A stretch of DNA of 64,000 bases, taken from assembly GCA_963556145.1 (NCBI GenBank), contig OY744465.1, positions 2,232,001 through 2,296,000 on the forward strand. Reading direction: 5' to 3'. Position numbers and translations under genes: made by a program. Below, one piece after another: positions 33,621 through 44,958 of this stretch (within the stretch, counting starts at the first letter, position 1; each line of letters opens with the position of its first letter). The notes beneath the pieces were generated by a model, which worked only from the letters and a program-made list of their open reading frames with translations, had not been told where the DNA came from and made no database searches. The DNA comes from Hygrocybe punicea (lineage: Eukaryota > Basidiomycota > Agaricomycetes > Agaricales > Hygrophoraceae).

Positions 33621-35870
33621 AGTTTTGAACAGGTAAGCATTTTCTTCACTTGTTTAGTGGGCCAGTGCTGCGCATGGCATGAACGAGTTCTTTTTTTCCC
33701 CTCCTCACTTTCATCATAGCAACCTCTCACCATAGCAACATAAAAATAGAAGAAAAAACCTGCATAGCATGTCTCAACTTCCTCTCCCACTGTCATGTCT
33801 TCTTTACTTCATCATTATGCAATACTCTCAGCCAAAAAAGAGAGCAACACAATACATCAACTGTCAAATACAACTGTCTTTAAACAGTATGATAACAATT
33901 GACTTACATTTGCTAAACTCTACTTCTCCATAACTTTGCTGCACAACAGATAATAACATGAAGACAGCTGTACTTGAGTGGGCCAATGTTGCATATGGCA
34001 TGAACAAAGTTGTGTTTCTGTCATTGAATTTTTATTTGTATGATTATTACAAACATCAATAAGTGATTTTGCTTGAAATATATAATTAGTATATAATATA
34101 TACAGCGATATCACATTGAATTATGTTTTAAGTAAAAATATCATTATATCATCTGAGTTACACTAATTTCTGCTTATATGGCTGATATTTCTATATATAG
34201 TAACAGTGGTCACATGTGACTATGACTCCTGTGATCACCTTGAGATTTAGGATATATGGTGTAAAATTGCCTTATATGGTTAGACTGGTCACATGTGACT
34301 ATCACCATTGCGATCAGCAAAAAAATTGCTATACAATATCAGAAATTGCCTTATATGGTTAGAGTGGTCACATGTGACTGTCACATCTGACCCGAAATGA
34401 TAATATTAGGCAGCAGTTCAATTTTCAGCTGAATCTGATAAGAATTAAGGCCAGGATAAATATTTTGAATATAATTGTATTTGTGTAATGAATATGATGA
34501 GCAGTATGTGATTTAGCATATATTATGCAAAATTACTATATATGGTTAGACTGGTCACATGTGACTGTTACCATTGCGATCAGCAAAAAATTTGGTATAT
34601 AATATCAAAAAGTACCTTATATGGTTAGACTGGTCACATGTGACTGTCACACCTTGCCCGAAATGTTTATATTAGTCAGCAGTTCAATTTTCAGCTAATT
34701 CCGATGAGAACTGAAGGGTGTATGAATATTTTGAATATAATTAGGAGGTAATTTGTCTTGTGTAAGACATCCCATATTTGGATGCTTATGTAAGCCACTC
34801 CAAACATGGCCCAGATTTTATGTTACATTCCAACATAAGAAGTAGAATCATATCTCTTGCCCAAAAAAAATTTCTCTATAGGCGATGCAAAAACATTAAT
34901 GAATTAATGAATTAATGAATTAATTAATTACGAACCTTCACTGAACCAGGTCTGATAAAGAACGAGTCTTTTAATAAATTAAAAGAACTCGTAATTTCCT
35001 GCTGCTTCAAGCCTTCAACTATCCACCTGGCGATGGTGGCAGAAGACAGCCTCAACTTTGATGGTAAGTATTTTTGCCTCGCTCACAGAACACACACACA
35101 GGCACTCCATTGCCACTGCCACTTTCCTGCAACCACAAGTCCACAGGTACAGCACATTGTCACCTATGACTCACCCACTCCACATGCTCTGAGCCACATT
35201 CCATCACCACCACTGCTCTCTTGCAACCGTGAGCCAACGGATACAACGCGAACAACCATGCCCACATCATCACCCACTTTAATGCCAACAAAGGGTGCCA
35301 ATGATGGTGGTGATGAAGTGATAAAGATGGGCAATGGTGGATGAACAGTGACTGTGAAGCACTGCTGATGGCAATGGTAATGGGAGGAGGCCCAGGGGAA
35401 CAGCGGGAGTGGTTCACTCACTCCAGCCATGCTAGGCAGATTCTTTTATTTATTTCATTGCTGGTTAGCTGCTGAACTTCACACAAGTGCCAGATTGCAT
35501 CACCACGGCATGCCCCAGCACTTGCCCAACAGTGATGCAGGGCAACGGGGAGACAGGTCCCCACCCTTGGCTCACCTCGCGAGCATGCATGGCCACGTCA
35601 ATTGATGGTGGTGCTGCGTTTGTGAGGTGATACCAGTATTCAAACTCCACAGATTCTGGCCTTTGGCTCACCTCGCGACCACGCACCGCCACATCAATGG
35701 ACATCAGTGTGTTCATGAGGTAACAGGGGTATTTGGTATTCACATTCCACAGGTCACACCTGCTGGAGCCATCCACCACACCAAACACAGCTGGCTACAC
35801 AGGATGTCGTTGTGCATTGTAGACATAGCCATCACGCTACAGTGGTAAAATGATAAGTTTGCTCACTTTG
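33621..35870. other. AT-rich repeat region without recognised genes
   Basis: No gene is recognised. The stretch includes two related fragments (33655-33790 and 33978-34010, sharing gtgggccagtgctgcgcatggcatgaac-type text), the palindrome array described separately, a short attaatga microsatellite at 34896-34930 and CA/CCAC-rich sequence at 35080-35420. A short frame from ATG 35033 (MVAEDSLNFDG followed by a GTAAG donor) could be a remnant 5' exon but matches nothing known. Confidence 0.4.
34209..34745. repeat. array of palindromic GTCACATGTGAC repeats
   Basis: The 12-base perfect palindrome GTCACATGTGAC occurs five times (34209, 34288, 34367, 34554 and 34633), usually preceded by tatatggttagactg. 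A larger direct duplication of about 207 bp (34270-34476 and 34535-34741) includes two palindromes each and ends in tattttgaatataatt. Confidence 0.8.
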
Positions 35871-35875
35871 CTATC

Positions 35876-38353
35876 TGTTACGGATCGCTTCTGCAGCGGG
35901 CTCCGGCAACAATCAACTTAACTGGGAGGCAGTTTCCAGAGGAGAGAAGAGCAGTTTTCATTGTTGCTTACAGCTAAGACAACACTGCTAAGAGGGGGGG
36001 TCAAGGTCTAATGTCATTGCGAGCCGTGGGGGTTACCCAAAACAAGATGAGTCTGCCCCAAGAACCAGACTAAACATAAGGAAAAGAAAGAAGAAAAAGT
36101 CCAAACCAACAACAAGAACAGTATATATAGTGACTGGTCTTGAGGGGAGGTAAATAGAAAATGCAACCATGAAGCTACAACATGTCCAACTACACCATAT
36201 GTTCACCATGAGGCGTACATGAGGTGTCCTCATGTCGATGTTCTCACGATCCAACTGGAGGCCCGGGTGTCATTGAGGATAGAAGAGGTCCAGATGACTC
36301 GGATGATTTGTCATCGGATCATGTGACATGCAGAATTGCCAATTCAGGGTCTGTACTTGCTGTAACAGGCAAGTGCGCAGTCTGGCAAGTGCATTGCACA
36401 GTCGGGTTGAAGAGGGGTATTGTCCAGTGTGGGATTGGTGAAGAGAATGTCTTGAGGTAGTGTGGATATAGCGGCAAGGTTGGCATGAAAGAAAACAAAG
36501 GAATGTATAGAGGAAAAAACCAACTAGGACAGTGGGCTAGTCGAGGTCAGACATGTGAACAGCATAAGCTGTACCGGTGAGAGGGTGCACTGCGGTAATG
36601 TGAATGGAATCAAATATCAACTCTACCACAGTGCTGTACGAATTCTGAGGGGTTCAATCTCAATCCAAAAGGTTAATAAAAATACTCAGAGGTGCTCTGG
36701 ATAGTGGCGATGATGTTTCTGATGTGCACGATGTGTGCGATGCACGCGGCGTGTGCGAAACAGTCGGCGATGTTTTCGGCGTATACGTAGCACTTCGTGG
36801 AAGGAACGCAAAGTTTTAATAGAGCAGCGCGGAGCTATCGCATGGACAGCGCAGTAAAGAGGTGATATGATAGACTGGAATCGGGGGTATACAAGATGTC
36901 TCTCTAGTATGTAAACTATAGGGGGTATTTATGCGAAGTTGGTTGTTAGGACAATACAGGGTGAAGAAGGCAAGACAAATAGACGGTGCACAATGGAACT
37001 ATGGTGCAATAGGGATGAAATGGAACTGAAATGAAGGGTATAGCACCATGCGAAGCAATTTCCAAAATATCTAGAGGATAGGAGCTATAATGTTTGAAAT
37101 AAGTGAAACATGTCGCATAAAGACTTCCCTGGAACCGGAACGGAATCGGAATGGAATAGGGTGAACGGTATAAGCATGGATGATGTCGGAGATGCTCGAA
37201 ATATGTTTCCGAAGGGGGCCGAAGCACTTCGAAGAAAATCGCCATAATGTCAAATTATCGCCCGTATCGCGCGCATATCGCAGTCACATTACAATGGAGA
37301 TACATATAAATCGGGATGTTTCGCAGTGAATCGCAGCATGTCCGAGGCTAGAATAGGTCCAATAGAATGTTTCCGTGCTTAGGGACGTGCGCTGCGTATC
37401 ACCGGATGATGATGTCTGTGTTGATGATGTATTGAGGGGTGATGTCTTGTCCTGTGTGTGGAACAATGCGGTCCACCTGATGCCGGTATTTGTCCAAGAA
37501 AGGGTATCATTGTAAACGAGTGTGGGAGATATCAAGGTTAAAGATGGAAAAGGATAAATGAATGTGGGTCCAGGTTTTGAGTCATGGCATGAGTGACAAG
37601 CTGTGGGAATAAGACATCGGGTGCTGCATTGAGGCGATGATGTGTGAACAATACACAACAGGGGTTGGTTCACTGTATTGGGAAGTTGTATGGTCTGTGG
37701 TTGAAGTCTGAAGGTATGTGCTTCGGCAATGGTCAGATTGGAGGGAACAGTGACATGTTGTGTGATCGAGGATTGTTCAGAGTGCACAAGCAGATGAGGA
37801 ATGTCATCAGATCATCAGGCAGGATAATGGTAGGCACGGAATATGAAAGTGGAAACCATATATCCGAGAATGGCAATTGTCAATTATGTGGCGAAATATT
37901 GTTGAGGTGGAAGTCAGAAGTATCAATGGCAAAAGGGTTTCAGTGCCGATGCCTAAGATAGATCATAACAAAGTAGAAACCGATAAGGAAGCTGATGGCG
38001 ATGCTGCTAATGATGATTATGGTAATTAGATGTGTCGGGAGTACAGCCATTGTGAATCGGTTTGTCGTGGGATGAAGTCAACAATATGTCAGGGTGAGGG
38101 AAAAGACAATAGCAATGATGTCCATTGGCAAGGAGACTATTTGGGTACAGCAAGGTAATGTGGGGATGTGTCCATGGTCAGTCTGGATTGTTCCAGAAGA
38201 AAGGAAGAAAAGGGAACAAGGACAAGAATAAACAACGATGTCCAAAAGAAGACAAAAGGTAAAAGGAAACAAAAAAGGAAGGTGTGATAAAGCAGAATCG
38301 TCATGGTGGGTAATGGAGTCGGAATTGGAGTTGCGGAGTTGAAAAACATAACA
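35876..38353 (-). mobile_element. solo LTR of family L1, copy B, with nested insertion
   Basis: In reverse orientation relative to copy A. Tips TGTTACGG and CATAACA; perfect 5-bp duplication CTATC (35871-35875 and 38354-38358). Without the nested 824-bp solo LTR at 36578-37401 its length is about 1650 bp, close to copy A. Confidence 0.87.
36578..37401. mobile_element. solo LTR, 824 bp (family L3), nested
   Basis: Starts TGAGAGGGTGCACTG and ends GCTGCGTATCA. Flanked by CCGG (36574-36577 and 37402-37405), or ACCGG if the final A is counted with the target. It interrupts L1 copy B at a point where copy A is continuous (agctgt...ggatgatgatgtctg). Confidence 0.8.
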
Positions 38354-38544
38354 CTATCCATAATTTAATTGTCCAGTCTACTTACCTCATCAGGTTAGTA
38401 CTAATGTTTATCATTTAGCTTCTGAGGTAGTAGTCATGTAGACAATGGAGAAAAAATAAACTAAATCAGCCATCAGTTTCAGTCTATAATAGGCAGACTA
38501 GGAACTCGAAACATTGTAACAACTGGGAACATTACATGCATTAA

Positions 38545-38628
38545 GAGGGATTCGAACTCGTGATCACATGTCTCAACCCGCCGACCTTATGCAGAGCCAG
38601 GGAGCCAAAACCACTACACTATTCAGCA
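38545..38628 (-). repeat. tRNA-like sequence, SINE head candidate
   Basis: On the minus strand a polymerase III A-box-like TAGTGTAGTGG (38611-38621) is followed about 50 bases later by a B-box-like GAGTTCGAATCCC (38548-38560). The presumed acceptor strands do not pair, so it is not a working tRNA. It could be a tRNA-derived SINE head with a body extending toward 38360, or a decayed tRNA gene. Confidence 0.45.
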
Positions 38629-38739
38629 ATATAACGATGTTTGAAAATAAATCTTTTAAAGAAGAAGACCCTAGTGAAAATGAAATACTTCACCAAATTG
38701 TATAGTTTGAGAGGGAAAGTGTCTATCTCTCTCTGAAGT

Positions 38740-40110
38740 ATAAAGAAGCCAAGCACAACCAGCCAGTAACACAGGCCAACTCAAAAGGACAACCCATTAA
38801 CATCAGGAAGGGAATTTGTGCATCATGGCATCTAGTTCCAATGCCTGGTGAGAGTATTTGGAGGGTCTATTCTATTTGTGTAAGTCCTTTTCTTCCTGCA
38901 AATTTACTTCAAACTTTCCCAGTGGAATCATACAGGTATCCCGAGGATATTACAAAGTTCTGATTCTTCCTTCCTGAAATCTCTCCACATTTTTATCAGA
39001 GATTCCTGACAGTGTCTCATTGTCATCGCTTTCGCTACCTGGTATGTCACACCCTCCGAGTCCAGCAAATCTTACCTATATGTGTAATGCAAGCTAACTT
39101 CTTTGGAGCATGACACATATGTTTTAGTCCTCAAATCTGGGAAGCGGCTGGTGGAAAAGGGGAATATTCATAGTATGGCATTCTTCAGGTGGCCCATCTC
39201 ACAATGTCAATCAGTCTTGATGCCTTTACCCATTCAACTTCAATCTGGAATAGATATTTGACTTGCAGTCATCGATGCCCACCTAATAGCATATCAGGGC
39301 ATTTATCCTGAGAGGACATCTTTTGCAGATATCCTATCCATAATTCATACATTCCTCACCACTCCACTTACTTACCGTGAAACAATCGTGATGTCTATCA
39401 AACAACAAGATTTTTCTGTTACACCTGCCCCCATATTTTCAACAGTGGTTCATGATGAGGTAATCGCTGGCCCAGGTGGGATAGATATGTGGTTCATGGA
39501 CAACAGGGTTCCTACCATAGGTGAAGTTAGAGGCAAGATCCTGATGTTCAGTAGGTTTTGTGGGGATGATTTTGATTGGGATCGGGGATGCGAGGAACTC
39601 GGGATGCATCCCACTGCCTGGCTGGATAGCGATAAGAATGGGTTTCTGTGGATGTGCAAAGATACCCTTGTTAAGACACAAGATTGGTCAGTAGCTCTAT
39701 AGCTGTTGACCTCATTTCCCATACTCAGATGTGATTGTAGGTGCAGCATACCCTTGTTCCTCTTGATACCCAAGAAGTTCACCCTCTCAGTATGTGATCT
39801 CCTTGCAAGTGACAACCCACATTCCCCAATGCTCGCTATCAGTTTCTTATCTGCAGCGTCATTCCCATTTGCATTTCCCCTAGCAGTCGCTTGCAGAACC
39901 AGGTGGCCAAAGTTGGGACTAGGTATTGAAGGCATCAATGGCCACTTTGGAAAGTGGCTGCTGGGTCTGCTAGATGCTTCTGGTGATTCTGCAGTGGGTA
40001 CAGGCAAGAAGAGTAATGTTGGACCTCGAATCTGGGGATGGATATTTATGGATTTTTACAGTGGTGCTATTAGTGGACTGCTGAATTTCCGACATCTCCA
40101 ATGTGCTTAG
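38740..40110 (+). pseudogene. PI-PLC X-domain phosphodiesterase, decayed
   Basis: Exons resemble the agaricomycete phosphatidylinositol-specific phospholipase C X-domain family. They include IPDSVSLSSLSLPG (about 39003-39043, before a GTATGT donor), MAFFRWPISQCQSVLMPLPI (39175-39234), VIDAHLIAYQGIYPERTSFA, MSIKQQDFSVT (39391), MWFMDNRVPTIGEVRGKILM, GMHPTAWLDSDKNGFLW, CKDTLVKTQDW and WGWIFMDFYSGAISGLLNF near 40034-40095. Functional relatives would carry a His in a GTHDTM-type motif between the first two pieces; here the acceptor reads straight into TATGGC and that motif is gone. A TGA and a deletion of several residues follow GID at about 39255. The N-terminal part upstream of 38740 is not recognised. 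Probably a dead copy, perhaps dispersed by repeats around it. Confidence 0.68.
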
Positions 40111-40187
40111 TTACTGTGACCAAGTTGCTGTTGGCAATAAGTCATTATCTTTTGTCATTACTCCAAGTCATGACAGCTGCAGGACTC

Positions 40188-42265
40188 AATTACATTTGCT
40201 TTGCTAGGAGCTATGAGGAGGCTCGGGGCTCTGTTCATGAGCATGATGCTATCTCCCCAACCAACACTATGTCAATCTCAGGCTTCTCCTCTCTGGACTT
40301 TGATGTGGCCACCGATGGCAATGCCATGTCCAGCACTACTTCCTATACTTCTGATTCGCATGCTGTCTCTGAGATGGGGGCTCAGTCCTACTATGCAGGC
40401 TTACCTTCTGAGCCCACATTACTTTATCGTACAGGCAAGGAGCAGTGGTCCCCCCAGGGGACCTGAGGCCCAGTGCCATTTGAAGGAGCTGTGCAAAGTC
40501 TTCACCCATCTGATTGCAAAAGGCTGGAACCACGACTTGGGCTGGAAGGTTGTCAAGGTTATGGATGCTCACACTGTCAGTTAATAACCATCTTATCATA
40601 GAGTTTGCTGACTAGGATTTCCAGATCCTCTTTACAATGATAGATGTCATTCATTTCAAGAAGGTCAAGGTCGATTAAGTGCATGAGGACAAAGAAGATG
40701 CTGAGAGTGAAGAAGAGGCCAAGGGTGAGGATGAGGGCGAGGTTAAGAAACCGGTCATTAGTCCTGTCACCATTTGGATTGGCATCTTCCCCGAGTCTAC
40801 CACTGCTATGGCTGCCCACAATGCAGCTCAGGAAGTCCTAACCCTTCTCAAGGGCTACCAGATCACTGATGTTGACATTGACTTCCACAAGTCCTTCTAC
40901 ATGTGCCAGGTCAGTCTCCTCATGTTCATTCCTCTCCACATGCTGGTGGACTGGTTCCTGCTTCAACAAGGATTTGAAGGGACCAATCATGAGGACTTCG
41001 TGCACCAGAACAAGGATATTCTTGCCACAGAACTTGATGTGGATTCAGATGACCTCTGCACACTGTTTCGGTATGTATACAATGTTTTTCATAATTTAAC
41101 CACCTACTCACTGTAACGCAGAGTCATATGTGAGGAAGGTATAGATGATGCTCATAAGACAATGTCAAAACATATCCTGAAAGCCATCCAAGAGTGTCGC
41201 CTCTCAGACACCCACTGCAACTGCCTCATGAAGATTTATGAGTTCATGTCCTCATTTGATCTGAGGAAGCCAACATCAACTACCTTCACCACCCCAGTGG
41301 GCCTTCTAGAGATGTCCTCCTACTTGGCAAGAGAGCCTTTACTGACCTTGTCAATTCAATCAAACTCAGGATCGGATGACATCGCATCGCAGCGGAGCAA
41401 TAGAGGGATAAGATTGAAGAGCTTGAGGGGGAGGGGGAGGGCACCAATGCTGCCGACATTGAGGAGGCCAAGGCAGCCTGGGTTGAGGCTCAGGGGTTGC
41501 TGGGCAAGGCAATTGAGGCACTTAAAGTGTTGCTCAGTCAGGTCAACAAGGACTGGAAGAATCCCAAGAACCGCATACTTGGCCACATCCTCTGCTCCCC
41601 AGCCATCAGTCTTGGCAGTGGTGAGCAGCATTTCATGGAGGACTGGGGAATTTTCCAGGTTGACTGGACCAAGCTTGGTGATGGCTTCCAGAGCAATAAG
41701 ATGGACCTTGGTGTGTTTTGACTATCTGACTAAGACTGTCTACTAACCTAAATGTTATTTAAATCTAGGAACAAAGCTAACTCCCAATGAGTTCACTGTC
41801 AAATGTTTCCCCTGTGGAAATGCCAACTGGAAGTTCCAATATCCCCAAAGATCCATGCTTTCACTTACAGGCACTATCACTGATGGCTTGATGCGCAACC
41901 CTGACATGTGGGATGCGGACGGTGAACCATGATTGTTGGTTGTCAAGAGCAGTGGTGCCACTGGCACCACCATTGGCCATGCGAATGGCATCTTCTCCAT
42001 CATTCGCGACTACAGGCATGTGTCCGTCAACCAGACCTCCATGGAGTGGGGGATAATCAACTACAACAGCAAGTCAGAAGTCTTTTCAGAACTTGGCAAT
42101 TCAGGCTCAGCAATTGCAGATATTCGTGGCCATATCGGTAGCATCCTTACTGGTGGTTCTGTTAAGACGAAGTCCTCTGATGTGACCTATGCCACACCAT
42201 TCTAGTGGCTCCTCAAGTGTATCAGGGCCAATGGGTTTCCCAATGCACATCTCAATGTTATTTGC
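40188..42265 (+). pseudogene. trypsin-like peptidase-domain protein, decayed
   Basis: Segments in shifting frames match a large agaricomycete family with a C-terminal trypsin-like fold: SYYAGLPSEPTLLYRTGKEQ (40394-40453), GPEAQCHLKELCKVF after a frameshift at about 40446, VISPVTIWIGIFPESTTAM (40756-40812) and DVLLLGKRAFTDLVNSIKL (41311-41367). Then come TGA at about 41377 and TAG at about 41398, KDWKNPKNRILGHILCSPAI, IFQVDWTKLGDGFQ, TGTTIGHANGIFSIIRDY, and FSELGNSGSAIADIRGHIG (about 42084-42140). Relatives read GDSGS where this copy has GNSGS, so the usual serine-peptidase context is altered. A TAG follows TPF at about 42203. The stretch 40918-41240 does not match the family and may be an inserted fragment. 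The gene is not functional. Confidence 0.65.
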
Positions 42266-42703
42266 CTAGGTATTGACAACAACATTGAAGACCATTTTTT
42301 TGTGCAAATTCTCTTTCTACTATGATCCTTTATCTATTGTATGTATAAAAAGTGTAGTGTCCAAGCAAAAGCTAGGTCCATTGTAGAATATGACAAAACT
42401 TGTGAAGTAAATTCAAGAAACACAGCATAATGTCTTGCATAGAGGAACTTCTTTGGCCTTCTTTTTCAGTTTCTGCATCATGATGACACTTACCATTTTG
42501 ACAGATAAGTAACAAACATCATATGTAACAATACTTGATAACAAGTTTTGTATCAAATATTATTATATCAAAAATGGTGGCTATTGGTAATGTGTACCTG
42601 TTGTATGACCCTTTTGCTTGTGGTTGGACATTGATTTCACCTTAGTTTTGCCTTTTCCCTTGCCCTTCACTGCCCAATACATTGAATGACTTATAAAACA
42701 TAA
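42266..42703. other. spacer before LTR cluster
   Basis: AT-rich sequence with no recognised gene or repeat termini. It ends where L1 copy C begins. Confidence 0.4.
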
Positions 42704-42734
42704 TGTTATGGATTGCTTCTGCAGTGGGCTCCAG

Positions 42735-43593
42735 TGTAGATGTGGCTTTGGGGTAGCTTCGGAAGAGATGAATCCTAACCTAGGGGTGTCAGCATGAAAG
42801 TGATGGTGGATAATCAGTGTCAGGGATAATAGTAAATGAAGTGGAAATGGAAGTAAAAAAAATAAAGCCGCTGTGTAAAACTGGACAAATAATAACAAAC
42901 CCAGCGATGAACGGACTGAAAATGTATAAATAACGATGAACCCGATGATGCCAACGATGTCAGGTATGGTGGGTCGGGTCGGAAACAATGAATGAATAAT
43001 GGAACAAGGATAAAGATGACAAAGTGAACTATAAAAATCTAAGGATCTACGAGGATGAGCATTAGAAGGGATTAAAACATGATTCTGACTGTAAGGAAAT
43101 GGGGACTATAAGTATCTCTCTTTTGTACGGTCATCAGGGACTGTTTTTATAGTACATGAGTGAGTAGTCTACTTTCGGACATGTCTATTTTGGCCGACGG
43201 AAGAGTACAAAGAGAAGTTGGAATGGGGTTGTAAAGAGGGGGGTTGCGATGCGACGAAGACAGGAAAATGGAAGGGAAAATGAATATCCACAAAAAAGAT
43301 GTAAAATATCTCCGAAAGGACAAGGGGATGGGTATATAAGGCAAGTCCAAAGTCGGGAATTGAGTCCGATGAGATCCGTCTCCTATAATTGGAACTCCGG
43401 GGCTTATGAGGCTGCCGGATTTGGTCCAAAAGTGGCTGTGACAAAGCGGCATACGTTGGGTCACATCGGTCACATTGGGTCACATCACGTCGGGTTATGT
43501 CGGGTTGGAATGGGAGTGGTTTGGAGGTGTCAGGTTCATCCGGATTCATGTTATATCGGTGATATGGACTCAGGGGAACATTGAGTCTCTACA
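42735..43593. mobile_element. solo LTR, 859 bp (family L2, copy 1)
   Basis: Starts TGTAGATGTGGC and ends GAGTCTCTACA. It interrupts L1 copy C inside gggctcc/ggcaacaatcaac. Flanks are CCAG (42731-42734) and CTGG (43594-43597); the uninterrupted L1 copies B and D read CCGG here, so both flanks look like CCGG after one transition each. Confidence 0.82.
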
Positions 43594-44058
43594 CTGGCAA
43601 CAATCAACTTAACTGGGAGGCAGTTTCCAGAGGAGAGAACAGCAGTTTCCATTGTTGCTTACAACTAAGACAACACTGCTAAGAGGGGGGGATCATGGGC
43701 TAAAGTCATTGCAAGCCGTGGGGGTTACCCAAGACAAGAGGGTCTGCCCCAAGAACCAGACTAAACATAAAGAAGAGAAAAGAAGAAAAAGTCTGAACCA
43801 TAGATATAGTGACTGGTCTTGAGGGCAGGTTGATAGAAGTCCAACCATGAAGCTACAGCAAGTCCAACTACACCATGTGTTCACCATGAGGTGGACATGA
43901 GGCATCCTCATGTCAATGTTCTTGCAATCCAACTGGAGGCCCGGGTGTCATTGAGGGATGAAAGAGGTCCAGATGACTCAGATGATTTGTCATCATATTA
44001 TGTGATATGCAGAATTGCCAATTTGGGGTACACTTGCTGTAATGGGCAAGTGCACAGT

Positions 44059-44595
44059 TGTTAGAGACGTGTAACTCCAGATGGAATGGAGTTGTCGGAG
44101 GACCAGAGGTGCGAACTCTTGAAGTAGTTATGCTACTTCCTTGAGTCGTACTGAGTAAGCACAGGCAGATGGAGTGGAATTAGTCTGGAGGTTCGGACTA
44201 AAGATGGAGACTAAAGTGAGCTTAAGGCGAAGCCCTAAGTTTGAGGATGAGGGGAACTCAAGTTGATTTTCTGAACGGAGTTACAGGACTTGTAGTTCTA
44301 ACTTATATACTTGGTAAACTAATTGTTAAGTCCTTAGTATTGTAAAGATAATAAGAACTCCGGAAAGGGCACCAGAGTTTGGAGAAGGATAAAAGTAACA
44401 AAAGGTTGCTACATATGGTGACAAGTAAACAAAGGAAAAGAACAGATAAGAGTTCGGAGAAACAGAGATGAAGAAGAATAGAGTATAAACAAGGAAAGGA
44501 ACAATAACGTACACGAGAGGATAAGATAAGATAAAACAGCGGGAAAGTCCAAATCAGAGTTCATCAGAATTCTTTGGAGTTGCATAGATATGACA
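44059..44595. mobile_element. solo LTR, 537 bp (family L4)
   Basis: Starts TGTTAGAGACGTGTAACTCC and ends CATAGATATGACA. Flanks ACAGT (44054-44058) and GCAGT (44596-44600) are a 5-bp duplication with one G/A difference. It interrupts L1 copy C between gggcaagtgcacagt and ctggcaagtgc, which are adjacent in copy B. Confidence 0.78.
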
Positions 44596-44958
44596 GCAGT
44601 CTGGCAAGTGCAATGCACGGTTGGGTCAAAGAGAAGCATTGTCCAGTGTGGGATTGGTGAAGAGAGTGTCTTGAGGTAGCATGGATATAGCAACAAGGTT
44701 GGTATGAAAGAAAACAAAGGAATGTGTTAGGAGAAAACCAACTAGGACAGTGGGATAGTTGAGGTCAGACATGCGAACAGCATATGCTGTGCTGGATGAC
44801 AATGTCTGTTTCAATGACGTATTGAGGGGTGATGTCTTGTCCTATGTGTGGAACAATGTGGTCCACCTGATGTCGGTATTCATCCAAGAAAGGGTATTGT
44901 TGTAAATGAGTGTGGACGGTATCAAGGTTACAGATGAAAAAGGATAAATGAATGTGGG

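Larger units (their letters stand above)
42704..44958 (-). mobile_element. truncated solo LTR of family L1, copy C
   Basis: Reverse orientation. It starts TGTTATGGATTGCTTCTGC at 42704 and lacks its last roughly 780 bases, ending at a junction near 44958 where sequence switches to copy D in the opposite orientation. It carries two nested solo LTRs (42735-43593 and 44059-44595). Its left flank (cataa) does not match the right flank of copy D (gatag), so C and D are separate insertions joined by rearrangement. Confidence 0.78.

Noticed and set aside
31200..38353. One element bounded by inverted TGTTA/TAACA ends (copies A and B)
   Set aside because: Each copy has its own perfect 5-bp duplication (AAGAT and CTATC), so they are separate solo LTRs.
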